Shown here one piece after another: positions 62,849-64,000 of a stretch of DNA of 64,000 bases (position 1 is its first letter; each line of letters opens with the position of its first letter). The notes under the pieces were generated by a model, which did not search any database, was not told where the DNA came from, and worked only from the letters and a program-made list of their open reading frames with translations. The stretch is from positions 4,217,501 through 4,281,500 of the forward strand of contig NZ_LT960614.1 of NCBI RefSeq assembly GCF_900231165.1. Direction: 5' to 3'. The translations under genes and the position numbers were made by a program. This stretch comes from Hartmannibacter diazotrophicus (GTDB lineage: Bacteria > Pseudomonadota > Alphaproteobacteria > Rhizobiales > Pleomorphomonadaceae).

Positions 62849-62928
62849 GCCGTCACCCTTCCCGCGGTTGCCGGCCTTCCTAACCGATAACCGCGGGAAA
62901 AGGCAAAAGGCTCCGATCCCGGGGCCGG

Positions 62929-64000
62929 TCAGTCGCCGGTGACCTCCAGGACGTCCTCAAGCGACTTGAGGCCGGTCTTCGGGGCGTTGACCAGCACGGC
63001 CATGTTGCCCGGCGCATGCAGGTTCTTCCACATCTTGGTGTGGGCGGCCGGGATCTGGTCCCAGGCGAAGACCTCCGACATGCACGGATCGACCCGGCGG
63101 TTGAGCACGAAGCGGTTGGCCTCGCTCGCCTGCTTGAGGTGGGCGAAGTGCGACCCCTGGATGCGCTTCTGGTGCATCCAGACATAACGGGCGTCGAAGG
63201 TGATGTTGAAGCCGGACGTGCCGGCACAAAAGACCACCATGCCGCCGCGCTTGACGACGAAGGTCGAGACCGGGAAGGTCGCCTCGCCCGGATGCTCGAA
63301 CACCGTATCGACGTTGACGCCCTTGCCTGTGATGTCCCAGATCGCCTTGCCGAACTTGCGCGCTTCGGCGAACCACTTGTCGTATTCGGGGCTGCCGACC
63401 TTCGGCAACTGGCCCCAGCAGTCGAAGTCCTTGCGGTTGATGACGCCCTTGGCCCCAAGGCTCATGACGTAATCACGCTTGGTCTCGTCGGAGATGACGC
63501 CGATGGCGTTGGCGCCCGCTGCCGCGATGATCTGCACCGCGAAGACGCCGAGACCGCCCGAAGCGCCCCACACCAGCACGTTCTGGCCCGGCTTCAGCGT
63601 ATGCGGGGCATGGCCGAAGAGCATGCGGTAGGCGGTGGCCAGCGTCAGCATGTAGGAGGCCGATTCCTCCCAGGACAGATGCTTCGGGCGCGGCAGCAGC
63701 TGCCGGCTCTGCACCCGGCAGAACTGGGCGAAGGAGCCGTCGTTGGTCTCGTAGCCCCAGATGCGCTGCGAGGGCGACAGCATCGGGTCGCCGCCATTGC
63801 ACTCCTCGTCGTCGCCGTCGTCCTGGTTGCAGTGGACGATGACCTCGTCGCCAACCTTCCAGCGCTTCACCTTGGAACCGACGGCCCAGACGATGCCGGA
63901 CGCATCGGAACCGGCGATGTGATAGGGTTGCTTGTGGCCGTCGAAAGGCGAGATCGGCTTGCCGAGCGAGGCCCAGACGCCGTTGTAGTTGACGCCAGCG
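62929..64000 (-). CDS. ccrA: Crotonyl-CoA carboxylase/reductase, N-terminus cut by the window
   Basis: The last 356 or so residues of an enzyme that converts crotonyl-CoA, CO2 and NADPH to ethylmalonyl-CoA, the key step of the ethylmalonyl-CoA pathway. Visible are PYHIAGSDASGIVWAVGSKVKRWK, the Ccr-specific insert VHCNQDDGDDEECNGGDPMLS, the cofactor-domain VWGASGGLGVFAVQI and KGVINRKDFDCWGQLP. The frame stays open to the right window edge, so the gene begins beyond 64000. The full family length is about 430 residues. Confidence 0.95.
   Translation of the reverse strand, partial: AGVNYNGVWASLGKPISPFDGHKQPYHIAGSDASGIVWAVGSKVKRWKVGDEVIVHCNQDDGDDEECNGGDPMLSPSQRIWGYETNDGSFAQFCRVQSRQLLPRPKHLSWEESASYMLTLATAYRMLFGHAPHTLKPGQNVLVWGASGGLGVFAVQIIAAAGANAIGVISDETKRDYVMSLGAKGVINRKDFDCWGQLPKVGSPEYDKWFAEARKFGKAIWDITGKGVNVDTVFEHPGEATFPVSTFVVKRGGMVVFCAGTSGFNITFDARYVWMHQKRIQGSHFAHLKQASEANRFVLNRRVDPCMSEVFAWDQIPAAHTKMWKNLHAPGNMAVLVNAPKTGLKSLEDVLEVTGD

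Noticed and set aside
1-64000. tRNA or rRNA genes, CRISPR arrays, insertion sequences
   Set aside because: I found no cloverleaf-like sequence with the usual T-loop, no regularly spaced short repeats and no transposase or integrase motifs.

Overview
The window is about 65% GC and densely coded. It shows the usual traits of an alphaproteobacterium, most likely Hyphomicrobiales: TRAP and ABC solute uptake operons, the aerobic cobalamin genes cobD and cobK, an aminoacyl-carrier-protein ligase of the Bradyrhizobium type, and crotonyl-CoA carboxylase/reductase (ethylmalonyl-CoA pathway). The genus cannot be told from the sequence. I see no rRNA, tRNA, CRISPR array, transposase or phage gene.

Layout. 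0.2-6 kb: a GntR regulator, a complete TRAP transporter, an L-idonate 5-dehydrogenase-like enzyme and an amidinotransferase-fold hydrolase, read as a sugar-acid uptake operon plus a neighbour. 6-10.9 kb (minus): HlyD adaptor, RbbA-type double ATPase/permease fusion and a second ABC-2 permease, the same order as E. coli yhiI-rbbA-yhhJ. 11.1-16.6 kb: a D-threonine-aldolase/D-serine-dehydratase-type PLP enzyme divergent from a polar amino acid ABC transporter, a RidA protein and an IclR regulator. 16.6-19.3 kb (minus): pseudouridine kinase and glycosidase, then a beta carbonic anhydrase with a twin-arginine-like leader.

19.5-28.6 kb is the most unusual block. Carrier protein, acyl-CoA-dehydrogenase-like flavoprotein, amino acid:[carrier protein] ligase, DUF1839 protein and a cytoplasmic GH2 glycosidase form one tightly packed plus-strand operon. 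A convergent tandem alpha/beta hydrolase and a divergently placed flippase follow. I infer a pathway that activates an amino acid on a carrier protein, oxidises it and transfers it to a glycan or small glycoside.

28.6-40.7 kb: a peptide/opine-type ABC transporter, a four-carbon acid sugar kinase and a GntR regulator (minus), divergent from SDR, PdxA2-like, DapA-like and sialidase-fold genes (plus). This looks like a catabolic regulon for a threonate/erythronate-like acid released from a larger substrate. 40.8-47.4 kb: two small secreted proteins around a REP-type inverted pair, a HlyD/DevC/DevA exporter, and a MarR regulator divergent from a 14-TM DHA2 drug exporter with a well-formed operator and promoter.

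47.8-54 kb: an exosortase-like membrane protein with a small partner, a chemotaxis receptor, an acyl-CoA synthetase and a CAP-domain lipoprotein. 54-59.7 kb: creatininase-family and 8-oxoguanine-deaminase-like hydrolases, and a copper ATPase whose promoter has a near-canonical CueR architecture, then an alpha/beta hydrolase. 59.9-64 kb: cobD, an orphan protein with an EF-hand-like loop, cobK, a cupin, slyX and the 3' part of ccr, cut by the window edge. Recurring theme: each of the three solute-binding-protein genes that heads a transporter operon is followed at once by a strong intercistronic hairpin.
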